A stretch of 64,000 bases of DNA from Neorhizobium galegae bv. orientalis str. HAMBI 540 (lineage in GTDB: Bacteria; Pseudomonadota; Alphaproteobacteria; Rhizobiales; Rhizobiaceae). The stretch's first letter is position 1. Each line of letters begins with the position of its first letter. The notes under the pieces are model-generated. The model was not told the DNA's origin, did no database searches, and worked only from the letters and a program-made list of their open reading frames with translations. Below, in pieces: positions 24,696-33,323 of this stretch. Position numbers and translations under genes: made by a program. Location: NCBI RefSeq assembly GCF_000731315.1, contig NZ_HG938354.1, forward strand, positions 1,674,001 to 1,738,000, written 5' to 3'.

Positions 24696-25664
24696 CTATT
24701 TCATCGCCTCGAGCAAGGCTGCAATATAACCGTAGCAAAAAGCAAAGGCCACGCCCGTGGGATCGCGGCCACTTATCGTGGGAACGTGATCCGGCATGAT
24801 CATGTAGCGATAGCCGACCTCTTTATAAACTTTGAGAGAGCGCACCATGTCCATGTCACCCTCGTCCGGAAAGGTCTCCATGAAAGACAGCTTTCCGCCC
24901 GCGATGTTACGGAAGTGGACATTGAAGATCTTGCCGCGTGTCCCGAACCAACGAATAATATCGTCGATTTCTTGTCCGGGATTGTCCAGCATTTCGCCGA
25001 TCGAGCCCTGGCAAAAATTGAGACCGTGATAGGGGCTCTCGCGCATCAGCACGAACTTTTTCAAACCCTCGACGGTGCCGAGCACGCGAGTAACGCCCTT
25101 GTAGCCGGGCGGGGTGTAAGGGTCATGCGGATGGCAGGCAAGCCGCACCTTGTTGCTCTCTGCGACAGGCACCACACGTTCCAGAAAATAGTCGATCCGC
25201 TCCCAGTTTTCGTCCTCGGACAGCACACCCGCCAGGCCTGGTTCGGCCTGCTGGTCGGCCTTGTCCCATCGAAATGCTTCGTTGAGTGACCCGCCTCGCC
25301 CCGGTTCCATCTGGGTGCGTGGGATGCCGATCAGGTTGAGATTGTATTTCACCGAGGGGATGCCGGCCTTCGCCGTTTCCTCGATCAACCTGCACACCGC
25401 GTCGATTTGCCGGTCGCGATCGGGGCCCTTGAGGAGGATATCCGGATAGGACGCCTTCTCGATGGGCTGCGAGGGAAGTGGAAGCTGGATCATGTCGAGG
25501 ATCAGCCCGAAGCTTTCGATCTTGTCGCGATGACGCTCGAGATCTTCCAGCTTCCAGCTCGAAGGCGCGCCGGGCGGGTCAGCGCAGATGTGTTTCAACC
25601 CCAATTGAGCGAAAACACGGTAGTCGTCATCATCTCTCGCGCCAACTTGTGTGCCAACATACAT
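24696..25664 (-). CDS. uxuA: Mannonate dehydratase (UxuA family)
   Basis: A 322-residue TIM-barrel enzyme of the D-mannonate dehydratase family. Markers include VKYNLNLIG, RLACHPHDP (the metal-binding His), LNFCQGSIGEM with the cysteine and Glu region typical of UxuA, IFNVHFRNI, and a late MPDHVPTISG with the final metal His. It dehydrates D-mannonate to 2-keto-3-deoxygluconate in hexuronate breakdown. It is somewhat shorter than the E. coli enzyme, as in the short alphaproteobacterial form. It is divergent from the ABC transporter, which may supply uronide oligomers. Confidence 0.9.
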   Translation of the reverse strand: MYVGTQVGARDDDDYRVFAQLGLKHICADPPGAPSSWKLEDLERHRDKIESFGLILDMIQLPLPSQPIEKASYPDILLKGPDRDRQIDAVCRLIEETAKAGIPSVKYNLNLIGIPRTQMEPGRGGSLNEAFRWDKADQQAEPGLAGVLSEDENWERIDYFLERVVPVAESNKVRLACHPHDPYTPPGYKGVTRVLGTVEGLKKFVLMRESPYHGLNFCQGSIGEMLDNPGQEIDDIIRWFGTRGKIFNVHFRNIAGGKLSFMETFPDEGDMDMVRSLKVYKEVGYRYMIMPDHVPTISGRDPTGVAFAFCYGYIAALLEAMK

Positions 25665-26026
25665 TTTAACATCCTCCCGAGCCTCTCACATATCATACGA
25701 CCTATTATGATTTTTATCGACTGTCGAGCATCTTCGTGCGGTCCGGCGTTCAGACGGGCGGACGGACATATCACGGGGGCAACTCCAACGGCCGGCAGAT
25801 AGTCTTTGAGGTTCTCCGCGAAAGATCGCGTGATCACGCGCATTATCAAGCGGTTATCCGCGGCTAGCTTGCCCTGCAGATCTTCGGGGAGGCTTGCCGA
25901 AGGTCCAGAAGTCAGCCTGATGGGCTATTTCGGCAATGCTTGCCATCCCCCATAAAGTCCGCTAAGTCATCATACAACGCTTAAAACAAGCGGCGATGCC
26001 CTTGGTCAACTCTGGGAGGAGTTACA
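25665..26026. promoter_or_regulatory. Divergent promoter region between uxuA and the ABC operon
   Basis: 362 bases without a gene. The decamer ATCATACRAC occurs once near each gene: ATCATACGAC at 25692-25701 (about 28 bases before uxuA) and ATCATACAAC at 25969-25978 (about 50 bases before the transporter). The first overlaps TCATA-N8-TATGA (25693-25710). A shared GntR-type regulator of uronate genes is a likely reader, but no regulator gene is adjacent. Confidence 0.45.
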
Positions 26027-27619
26027 ATGAAATATCTTTGCACTCGATTGCTCGTCGGCGCCGCTTTCGCTGTCATGTCGTTCGGCACGCCGGCAGCCTT
26101 TGCCGAGACACCAGCCAACCAGCTTGTTATTGCGACTTCGCTTGCCCAGGTTCTGTCGCTGGATCCGCATCAGGCAACGGAAGCCAAAGCCAACGAGATC
26201 ATGGCAAACCTCTACGATCGCCTGGTTTCCACCGACGGTTCTGGAAAGATTTCTCCGCAACTCGCCGAAAAGTGGGAGATTGACGACAAGGGCATCACGT
26301 TCCATCTGCGCAAGGCGGAATTCGCCTCGGGCAACCCGGTCACCTCCGCGGACGTTGTCTACTCGATCACCCGCCTCCTGAAGCTCGACCAGGCCGCGGC
26401 TGCCAATCTCAAGCGCGTCGGCTACAACGGCGGCAATGTCGAAAAGCTGGTAACGGCGCCAGACGAAAAGACCGTGCGCATTGACCTTTCCGGCGAGGTC
26501 ACCTCCGAGCTTCTGCTCTATCGCCTGGCAATGGTCATCGCAAGCGTTGTCGACAGCAAGGAACTGAAGAGCCATGTCGTCAATGACGACTGGGGCAATG
26601 CGTGGTTGCGCACCAATTCGGCGGGTTCGGGTCCTTTCACGCTGAACAAGTGGACGCCGAATGAGATTGTCATCCTCGATGCGAGCAAGAACTACGTCGC
26701 AGGGCCGCCCAAGATGCGCCGCGTCATTGTTCGCCATGTGCCTGAGAGCCAGGTCGAGCGACTGATGCTCGAGCGTGGCGATATCGACATCGCAAGCGCG
26801 CTGACCGCAACCGACCTTGCAACCTTCACCGGCAAGCAGGGTTATGAAATCCAGCGCGTCCCGACAGGAGGCTTTTATGTCCTGTCGATGAACGCCAGCA
26901 AGGAGCCGCTTTCCAACCCGAAGGTCCGCGAAGCGATTGCCTACGGCATCGACTACAAGGGCATGGAAAAGGCCATCATGGGGCCGTACGGCCGCGCACG
27001 CACGGTTCCCGTTCCGGAAAACTTCGAATTTGCCATTCCGAGCCCGGATTGGAAGCTGGACGTGGCAAAGGCAAAGGCGCTATTGGCCGAAGCCGGATAC
27101 AAGGACGGCTTCACGGTGAACCTGAAGACGATTGCCCAGACGCCGCGCATCGATCTTGCGACCGCGATCCAGGCGTCGCTCGGCCAGATCGGCGTGAAGG
27201 TCAATATCATGCAGGGCAATGGTGCGGATATCATCGCCGCGCACCGAGCGCGAGATTTCGATCTCCTGATCCCGCAGACGGGTGCCTATATGCCGAATGT
27301 CCTGGGCGCGATGGAGCAATTCTCGAGCAACCCGGATAATTCGCTGAAGGCCAACAATGCCGGCAACTTCGTATGGCGCTCCGGCTGGGACATTCCCGAA
27401 CTGACGGCCATCACCGCCAAGGCTGCGCTGGAACCGGATGCGAAGAAGCGCGGCGCGCTTTACGTTCAGATGCAGGAAATGTTCGTTGCCCAGAAGCCTG
27501 CTGTTCTGCCGCTCTTCGAACGATATGAGCCGATCGTTCTGACGAGCCGTGTGCAGGGTTATGTCGGGCATCCGAGCCAGACGACACGTCTCGAAGGTGT
27601 CACGAAGACCGATAAGTAA
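26027..27619 (+). CDS. ABC transporter substrate-binding protein, family 5
   Basis: A 530-residue DppA/OppA-type receptor. The signal peptide ends at AAFAET. The family pattern is seen in LDPHQATEAKANEIMANLYDRLVSTD, AEKWEIDDKGITFHLRKAEFASGNPVTSADVVYSI and the LSNPKVREAIAYGIDY segment. GGGAGGAG precedes the ATG. Rhizobial members transport peptides as well as oligosaccharides. The divergent mannonate dehydratase suggests a uronate-containing saccharide here. It is the first of five co-transcribed genes. Confidence 0.92.
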   Translation: MKYLCTRLLVGAAFAVMSFGTPAAFAETPANQLVIATSLAQVLSLDPHQATEAKANEIMANLYDRLVSTDGSGKISPQLAEKWEIDDKGITFHLRKAEFASGNPVTSADVVYSITRLLKLDQAAAANLKRVGYNGGNVEKLVTAPDEKTVRIDLSGEVTSELLLYRLAMVIASVVDSKELKSHVVNDDWGNAWLRTNSAGSGPFTLNKWTPNEIVILDASKNYVAGPPKMRRVIVRHVPESQVERLMLERGDIDIASALTATDLATFTGKQGYEIQRVPTGGFYVLSMNASKEPLSNPKVREAIAYGIDYKGMEKAIMGPYGRARTVPVPENFEFAIPSPDWKLDVAKAKALLAEAGYKDGFTVNLKTIAQTPRIDLATAIQASLGQIGVKVNIMQGNGADIIAAHRARDFDLLIPQTGAYMPNVLGAMEQFSSNPDNSLKANNAGNFVWRSGWDIPELTAITAKAALEPDAKKRGALYVQMQEMFVAQKPAVLPLFERYEPIVLTSRVQGYVGHPSQTTRLEGVTKTDK

Positions 27620-27645
27620 CTTAGCGTCAGATCAGGCAGCCGATC

Positions 27646-28674
27646 ATGAAGGAACTTTCGTTAGCCGAGCTGGGACGACGACTTCTCCATCTGATCGTCA
27701 GCCTGTTCATCCTGTTGTGCGTCACCTTCGTGATCGGTCGCGTCATGCCGACCGATCCGGTCGGGGCCATTGTCGGCGAACTCGCCGATCCGAAAGCCTA
27801 CGAGGCCATGCGCGTCAGGCTTGGCCTCGATCTGCCGCTCTACCAGCAATTCTTCGTCTATGTCTGGGGACTGCTGCACGGCGATATGGGCACAGCCATC
27901 CTGACCGGCAACGCGGTCACCAAGGACCTGTCCCAGGCATTCCCGGCGACGCTGGAACTTGCAACGCTCGCGGTGTTGATTTCCACTCTGATCGGCGTTC
28001 CTCTCGGCCTGGCGGCCGGTCTTTTCAGGGATAGCGCGATCGACAAGTTTGCGCGTGTCTTTGCACTGGTCGGGCATTCGATCCCGGTCTTCTGGTTCGG
28101 AATCGTGGGGTTGGTTATCTTCTATGCCGGCCTCAATCTGGTCGGCGGCCCCGGCCGTGTCGATGTCTTCTATGAAGGCCTGATCGAACCGACCACAGGA
28201 CTGATGCTCGTCGATAGCCTGCTCGAAGGCGAGACGGACATATTCTGGAACGCCCTGTCGCATATCATCCTGCCGGCCTGCATCCTTGCCTATATGGCCA
28301 TGGCCTATATCACGCGCATGACCCGGGCATTCACGCTGGAGCAGCTCAACCAGGACTATGTCATCGCCGCACGCGCCAAGGGCGTCGGCCCGGTCCGCAC
28401 CGTCATCAGCCACGTCCTGCCCAATATCGCCGTTCAATTGATCACGGTCCTCGCGATCTCTTACGGCAACCTGTTGGAAGGCGCCGTGGTCACCGAGATC
28501 GTGTTTTCATGGCCAGGTATCGGTCAGTACATGACCAACGCCCTCATGATCGGCGACATGAACGCAATTCTCGCGGCGACCATCATTGTTGGTTTCATCT
28601 TCATGCTCCTGAATTTCATTGCAGACATCGCCTACGCGCTTCTTGATCCGCGTACCCGGGAGGCCGCACGATGA
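27646..28674 (+). CDS. ABC transporter permease, DppB type
   Basis: A 342-residue inner-membrane permease with about six helices. Family marks are an N-terminal VTFVIGRVMPTDPVGAIVGE, periplasmic LGLDLPLYQQFFVYVWGLLHGDMG, and the coupling loop AAARAKGVGPVRTVISHVLPN in its later part. It starts 26 bases after the receptor gene and overlaps the next permease by four bases. It forms the heterodimeric pore with the DppC-type protein. Confidence 0.93.
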   Translation: MKELSLAELGRRLLHLIVSLFILLCVTFVIGRVMPTDPVGAIVGELADPKAYEAMRVRLGLDLPLYQQFFVYVWGLLHGDMGTAILTGNAVTKDLSQAFPATLELATLAVLISTLIGVPLGLAAGLFRDSAIDKFARVFALVGHSIPVFWFGIVGLVIFYAGLNLVGGPGRVDVFYEGLIEPTTGLMLVDSLLEGETDIFWNALSHIILPACILAYMAMAYITRMTRAFTLEQLNQDYVIAARAKGVGPVRTVISHVLPNIAVQLITVLAISYGNLLEGAVVTEIVFSWPGIGQYMTNALMIGDMNAILAATIIVGFIFMLLNFIADIAYALLDPRTREAAR

Positions 28675-29573
28675 GCAATATCGTTCAGGACGACGCCATC
28701 ATTCAGCCGCCGGCAATCGGCACCAGGATATGGAACTCCACCTCCCGTATCCTGCGCAAACTCGCCGACGAACCACTTGGCATGGTGGGCTTCATCATCC
28801 TCGCCATCCTGGTTGTGGTCGCAATCTTTGCGCCGTGGATCGCACCTTACGATCCCGCGGCCCAGACATTGGGCGACGCGCTTCAGCCTCCGAGCCTCGC
28901 GCATCTGGCCGGCACAGATGAATTCGGACGCGATATCTTCAGCCGTCTTGTCTACGGCACGCGCATCACCATCCAGACCGTCCTGTCCGTCTCGGTGATT
29001 GTCGGCCCGATCGGCCTCGTGATCGGCGTCGTCGCGGGCTTTTTCGGCGGACGCACCGATGCTATCCTGATGCGGGCCACGGATATCGTCCTGTCGTTTC
29101 CGTCACTGATCCTGGCGCTTGCCTTCGCCGCGGCTCTCGGGGCAGGCTTGGGAACCGCGATCGTTGCCATTTCGCTGACGGCCTGGCCGCCGATAGCCCG
29201 ACTTGCACGCGCGGAAGCACTCGTCGTGCGAAATGCGGATTACGTGGCCGCCGCTAGGCTTTATGGCGCTTCGCCAATGCGCATCCTGTTTCTCTATATC
29301 GCTCCGATGTGTATTCCCTCGGTGATCGTGCGGCTGACGCTCAACATGGCAGGCATCATCCTGACGGCCGCATCCCTCGGCTTCCTCGGTCTCGGCGCGC
29401 AGCCGCCACTGCCGGAATGGGGTGCGATGATTTCCAGCGGGCGAAAATTCATGCTCGACTATTGGTGGGTCGCGGTGATGCCCGGCGTCGCCATCCTGTT
29501 GACGAGCCTTGCCTTCAACATCGCCGGCGACACGCTTCGCGATCTATTGGACCCGCGCCATGCCAGATCTTGA
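28671..29573 (+). CDS. ABC transporter permease, DppC type
   Basis: A 300-residue permease. The typical N-terminal cytosolic stretch, first helix and IAPYDPAAQT are followed by AGTDEFGRDIFSRLVYGTRI, the family hallmark. The coupling loop is AAARLYGASPMRILFLYIAPMC. A closing LAFNIAGDTLRDLLDPR is standard. The gene overlaps both neighbours, by 4 bases upstream and 14 downstream. Confidence 0.94.
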   Translation: MSNIVQDDAIIQPPAIGTRIWNSTSRILRKLADEPLGMVGFIILAILVVVAIFAPWIAPYDPAAQTLGDALQPPSLAHLAGTDEFGRDIFSRLVYGTRITIQTVLSVSVIVGPIGLVIGVVAGFFGGRTDAILMRATDIVLSFPSLILALAFAAALGAGLGTAIVAISLTAWPPIARLARAEALVVRNADYVAAARLYGASPMRILFLYIAPMCIPSVIVRLTLNMAGIILTAASLGFLGLGAQPPLPEWGAMISSGRKFMLDYWWVAVMPGVAILLTSLAFNIAGDTLRDLLDPRHARS

Positions 29574-30405
29574 TGAAACGCCTGTCCTGTCCGTTCGTGG
29601 CCTGAACGTCCGCTTCGGCCGAAACTCCATTCCGGCGGTCTCCAATGTCAGCTTTGACGTGGGGCGGGAGCGCATCGGCATCGTTGGCGAATCCGGCTCG
29701 GGCAAATCGACCACCGGCCGCGCCATCATGCGGCTCTTGCCGCAGCGTGCCGGCGTGACCGCCGAGCGAATGGATTTCCTCGGCAGCCCGTTGCTGGAAA
29801 AGACCGAACGACAGATGGGACGCCTTCGCGGCAAAGACATCGCCCTGATCATGCAGGACCCGCGCTATTCGCTGAACCCTGTCCTGACCATCGGAAAACA
29901 GGTCGCCGAGGCTGCAAAGCTGCATCTTGGCGTCGGTGGCAAGGCTGCCGTTGCGCACGCCCGCGACATGCTGGCGAGGGTGCGCATCAACGATCCGGAT
30001 CGCGTCCTGTCTCTTTACCCGCACCAGATATCCGGCGGCATGGGCCAGCGCGTGATGATTGCGATGATGCTTCTGGCGCGCCCCAAGCTCGTGATCGCAG
30101 ATGAGCCGACGTCTGCGCTCGATGTCAGCGTACGCAAGGACGTTCTGACGCTGCTCGATGAACTGGTACGGGAGAACAACTCCGGCCTGATCCTCATCAG
30201 CCACGACATCCGCATGGTCGCTGCTTTTTGCGAGCGCATTCTGGTCATGTATTCCGGCCGCGTCGTCGAAACGCTGAGCAAGCTCGAAGATGCAGCGCAT
30301 CCCTACACTCGGGGCCTGATCGCTGCGATGCCTGATCCCAAACATCCCGTCAGGCGCCTGAAAGTCCTCGATCGCAAATCGATCGAAGTGGAGATCAATC
30401 CATGA
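29560..30405 (+). CDS. ABC transporter ATPase, DppD type
   Basis: A 281-residue ATPase. The Walker A is GESGSGKST, the Q-loop IMQDPRYSLNP, the signature ISGGMGQRVMIAMML, the Walker B LVIADEPTSALD and the switch His ISHDIRM. The end is short, without the long oligopeptide-binding tail. The ATG at 29560 (MPDLDET...) is chosen because the LSVRGLNVRFG family start follows; the frame is open further back inside the permease gene. It overlaps the next ATPase gene by four bases. Confidence 0.92.
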   Translation: MPDLDETPVLSVRGLNVRFGRNSIPAVSNVSFDVGRERIGIVGESGSGKSTTGRAIMRLLPQRAGVTAERMDFLGSPLLEKTERQMGRLRGKDIALIMQDPRYSLNPVLTIGKQVAEAAKLHLGVGGKAAVAHARDMLARVRINDPDRVLSLYPHQISGGMGQRVMIAMMLLARPKLVIADEPTSALDVSVRKDVLTLLDELVRENNSGLILISHDIRMVAAFCERILVMYSGRVVETLSKLEDAAHPYTRGLIAAMPDPKHPVRRLKVLDRKSIEVEINP

Positions 30406-31139
30406 TCAAGGTCGAAAACCTCGATGTCGTCTATGGCTCCAAGGATAAAAGCAATCATGTCGTACGCGGTGTCAGTTTCGCCGTGAGCCGCGGTGAAGCG
30501 CTCGGCATCGTCGGCGAATCCGGTTGCGGCAAATCGACGGTGCTGCGCTCGCTGGCGGGCCTTGAGGGAGGATGGACAGGATCGATATCGTTTGACGGCA
30601 AGCGGGTCGGCAAGGTCCGCACGCGCGACGAGTTGAAGCTTGCCCAGATGGTGTTTCAGGACCCTTATGGCTCCCTGCATCCGCGGCACCGCATCGGGAC
30701 AGCGCTCGCCGAACCCATCCGGTCAATGGGCGCCGGCGACGGTTGGGCAAGGGTTGCGGAAGCGCTGCAACAGGTTGGCTTGCCGGTGCATTTCGCCAGC
30801 CGTTTCCCGCATGAACTTTCCGGCGGCCAGCGTCAGCGCGTGGCGATTGCGCGTGCGCTGATCCTGTCGCCGCCGATCCTGCTTCTCGACGAACCGACCT
30901 CGGCGCTCGATGTCTCGATCCAGGCGGAAGTGCTCAATCTGCTGGCAGACCAGCGGGAGGAACGCAATCTGACGTTCATTCTCGTCAGTCACGATCTCTC
31001 CGTGATCTCCCATATGTGCGATCGGGTGCTCGTCATGCAGAATGGCGTGTTCGTCGACGAACTCACCAAGGCGGATCTGCAGGCGGGCGTGACCCACGCG
31101 AGCTATTCCCACGAGTTGTTCGACGCAAGCTTCTTGTAG
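30402..31139 (+). CDS. ABC transporter ATPase, DppF type
   Basis: A 245-residue ATPase. The Walker A is GESGCGKST, the Q-loop VFQDPYGSLHPRH, the signature [15 protein letters not shown], the Walker B LLLDEPTSALDV and the switch His VSHDLS. It is shorter than usual for DppF (about 320) because the C-terminal oligopeptide domain is missing. It pairs with the DppD-type subunit. It ends the operon and is convergent with the AraC-type gene. Confidence 0.92.
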   Translation: MIKVENLDVVYGSKDKSNHVVRGVSFAVSRGEALGIVGESGCGKSTVLRSLAGLEGGWTGSISFDGKRVGKVRTRDELKLAQMVFQDPYGSLHPRHRIGTALAEPIRSMGAGDGWARVAEALQQVGLPVHFASRFPHELSGGQRQRVAIARALILSPPILLLDEPTSALDVSIQAEVLNLLADQREERNLTFILVSHDLSVISHMCDRVLVMQNGVFVDELTKADLQAGVTHASYSHELFDASFL

Positions 31140-31202
31140 CACCTTGCATTCCGAACCGACGACGTCTCGGGCGTGGCGAGAGACGCTTGCTGTCTATCTG
31201 GA

Positions 31203-32138
31203 TCAGGGTGCGAGTTCTGTTTCAGGAGAGGTGTCCGCCTGCCCGCGATATTGTCGCGGCGAGCACCCGACAACTCGCTTGAATGCCTTGCTGAAGGCGC
31301 TCTCGGACTGGTAGCCGAGCGCCGGCGCAACAACGGAGATGGGATCATTCCCCTTTTCGAGCCGGTCGCAGGCAAGAAGCATGCGCCATCGCGACAGATA
31401 GTCGATCGGCGTCTCTCCGACAGTTGCCCTGAAGCGTTCCGCAAATACCGAGCGTGACATGCCAGCTGTCTCGCCAAGCTCCGTCAACGTCCAATGTCTT
31501 GCAGGGTCAGCGTGAATGGCCCGAATTGCACTGCTCAGACGCTTGTCCGACAAGGCAAAGAACCATCCCGTGCCCTGATGACCATTCGCGAGATGCATGC
31601 GAAGCGCCTGGAGCAGCATCATATGGGCAAGATGTTGCGCCATGAGGTAGCCGCCAGGCTGGTTTAAACGAACTTCCTGCATCATGCGTTCGATCGACCA
31701 GCGCAAGGCGTCCCGCTCCGCTTCCTGGCTGAGGTGCACGATGGGCGGCAACATTTCCAGCAGCAGTTCGGCGTGATGACCACCGACCGCAAAGCGGGAT
31801 CCCGCCAGGGAAAAGCCACCCCCTCCATTGAGGGTCACCATTCCGCCGGCACGGGCTGGCGGAAAGATCGTGGAGGCATCGATCGGGGGTAGATTGAGGT
31901 CGCTTGCAAGCCGGAACGGCAATCCGCGCGGAAGCACAAAGCAGTCACCCTGCTCGAGGCGTACCGCGTCCCGGACGCCATCCACGGCCAACCAGCACCC
32001 GCCCGATTGGATCACATAACATTTGATCTGGCGCTGCTGGTCGCCGAACCGCACCGACCAATCCCCGCCGGCGTCGAAGCCGGACGAAATGGTGCTGCTG
32101 GGCTTTAGCAGGGTAAGAAGCTCGGACAGAGGATCCAT
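31203..32138 (-). CDS. AraC-family regulator with cupin-type sensor domain
   Basis: A 311-residue regulator. The N-terminal part is cupin_6-like, with a C-Y-V-I-Q-S-G-G-C-W strand pattern and FVLPRGLPFRL. Two helix-turn-helices follow: HWTLTELGETAGMSRSVFAERFRATVG and DPISVVAPALGYQSESAFSKAFKRVVG, then the SPRQYR end. ATG 32138 is chosen, since the longer frame upstream runs through the intergenic region. It is divergent from an NmrA-like oxidoreductase, a common pairing in which the regulator controls its neighbour. Confidence 0.9.
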   Translation of the reverse strand: MDPLSELLTLLKPSSTISSGFDAGGDWSVRFGDQQRQIKCYVIQSGGCWLAVDGVRDAVRLEQGDCFVLPRGLPFRLASDLNLPPIDASTIFPPARAGGMVTLNGGGGFSLAGSRFAVGGHHAELLLEMLPPIVHLSQEAERDALRWSIERMMQEVRLNQPGGYLMAQHLAHMMLLQALRMHLANGHQGTGWFFALSDKRLSSAIRAIHADPARHWTLTELGETAGMSRSVFAERFRATVGETPIDYLSRWRMLLACDRLEKGNDPISVVAPALGYQSESAFSKAFKRVVGCSPRQYRGQADTSPETELAP

Positions 32139-32153
32139 ACGTTTTCCGGACGA

Positions 32154-32171
32154 TCTCGACGATAATCGAGA
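32154..32171. promoter_or_regulatory. Short palindrome before the AraC-type gene
   Basis: TCTCGA-N6-TCGAGA, perfect arms, 16 bases before the regulator's start codon and about 110 before the divergent oxidoreductase gene. An operator or a leader hairpin. Confidence 0.35.
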
Positions 32172-32280
32172 CCATGGAGCATGGATCGTCTGCGAGCAAC
32201 GCCTTATTTGTTTCGGCGAGCTTCGGCGTTGGTCCTGGACGAGGAACGACATCGACCCGCGAGAACATAAGGAGCATGCC

Positions 32281-33165
32281 ATGATTGTAGTCACGACCCC
32301 TACGGGCGATATCGGCCATCAACTCGTTGAGAAACTGCTTGAGAGCGGCGCCTCCGTGCGCGTCATCGTCCGCGATCCGTCCAGGCTATCCGATTCCATT
32401 CGCAACCGGGTTGAGATCGTTTCGGGTTCCCATGCCGATGCCAATGTCGTGAACCAGGCGTTCGAAGGCGCCGATGCCGTCTTTTGGCTGGTGCCTGCCG
32501 ACTCGAAGGCAGACAGCGTCACGGCTGCCTATGTCGACTTTAGTAAGCCGGCTGCCCAAGCATTGAAGGCCTGCGGTGTCAAACGCGTCGTCAGCGTCAG
32601 TGCGCTTGGTCGAACCACCCCGCTCGCCAACCAGGCCGGTTATGTCACGGCCTCGCTTGCGATGGACGACTTGATCGCGGCCACTGGCGTGAATTTTAGG
32701 GCACTGACCATGCCGTCGTTCATGGACAACACCCTCATGCAGGCTGCGGTGATCAAGGCTCAAGGAACCTTCTTTTCGCCGATCGATGGCGACCTGAAAT
32801 TGCCGAGCTGCGCTACCCGCGACATCGCGGCCGTCGCAACGCGACTGCTGCTCGACGAGAGTTGGACAGGTCAAGAAGAAGTCGCGGTCCTCGGTCCAGA
32901 GAACATCTCCTTCAATGACATGGCGGACATCATGTCCGATGTGCTCGGCAGGCCGATACGGTTCCAGCAGATTCCGCTCGACGCCTATAAAGCCCGGTTC
33001 TTGCAGTTCGGGTATTCCGAAGCAATGGCCCACGGAATGACAGACATGGCAGACGCGAAGAACCGCGGCCTCGACCTCGGCGTCGAGCGAAGTGCTGACA
33101 ACACCACGCCCACAAGCTTCCGCCAATGGTGCGAAACGACGCTTCGCCCGGCGATCCTCGATTGA
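32281..33165 (+). CDS. NmrA-like NAD(P)-binding oxidoreductase
   Basis: A 294-residue atypical SDR. It opens MIVVTTPTGDIGHQLVEKLLESG, a Rossmann T-G-x-I-G motif, then RVIVRDPSRL, as in NmrA/QorB-type proteins. It lacks a classical Tyr-x-x-x-Lys at the expected place. AAGGAG precedes the ATG at 32281. Such proteins reduce quinones or act as redox sensors. The divergent AraC-type gene is its probable regulator. Confidence 0.87.
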   Translation: MIVVTTPTGDIGHQLVEKLLESGASVRVIVRDPSRLSDSIRNRVEIVSGSHADANVVNQAFEGADAVFWLVPADSKADSVTAAYVDFSKPAAQALKACGVKRVVSVSALGRTTPLANQAGYVTASLAMDDLIAATGVNFRALTMPSFMDNTLMQAAVIKAQGTFFSPIDGDLKLPSCATRDIAAVATRLLLDESWTGQEEVAVLGPENISFNDMADIMSDVLGRPIRFQQIPLDAYKARFLQFGYSEAMAHGMTDMADAKNRGLDLGVERSADNTTPTSFRQWCETTLRPAILD

Positions 33166-33203
33166 AAGCCGGGCGGGGAATTTAAGCACACGGCAATGTG
33201 CAG

Positions 33204-33275
33204 ATGACAGACAACGCGCTCCTTTCCGGAGGCACAAGCGGCATCGGCGGAGGTCTCGCCGAAGCCTTTCACTGA
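33204..33275 (+). pseudogene. Remnant of an SDR gene, N-terminal 23 residues only
   Basis: ATG at 33204 opens a short frame whose product has ALLSGGTSGIGGGLAEAFH, a clear SDR glycine motif (S-G-G-T-S-G-I-G) and first helix. TGA at 33273 follows at once, and no continuation is visible in another frame. It lies just after the NmrA-like gene and is best read as the start of a lost dehydrogenase gene (DltE-type start). Confidence 0.6.
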
Positions 33276-33323
33276 TCCCAGACCGTCGGGCGGGGAAATT
33301 CTCGTCGGGCGGGCCGCGTCAGG

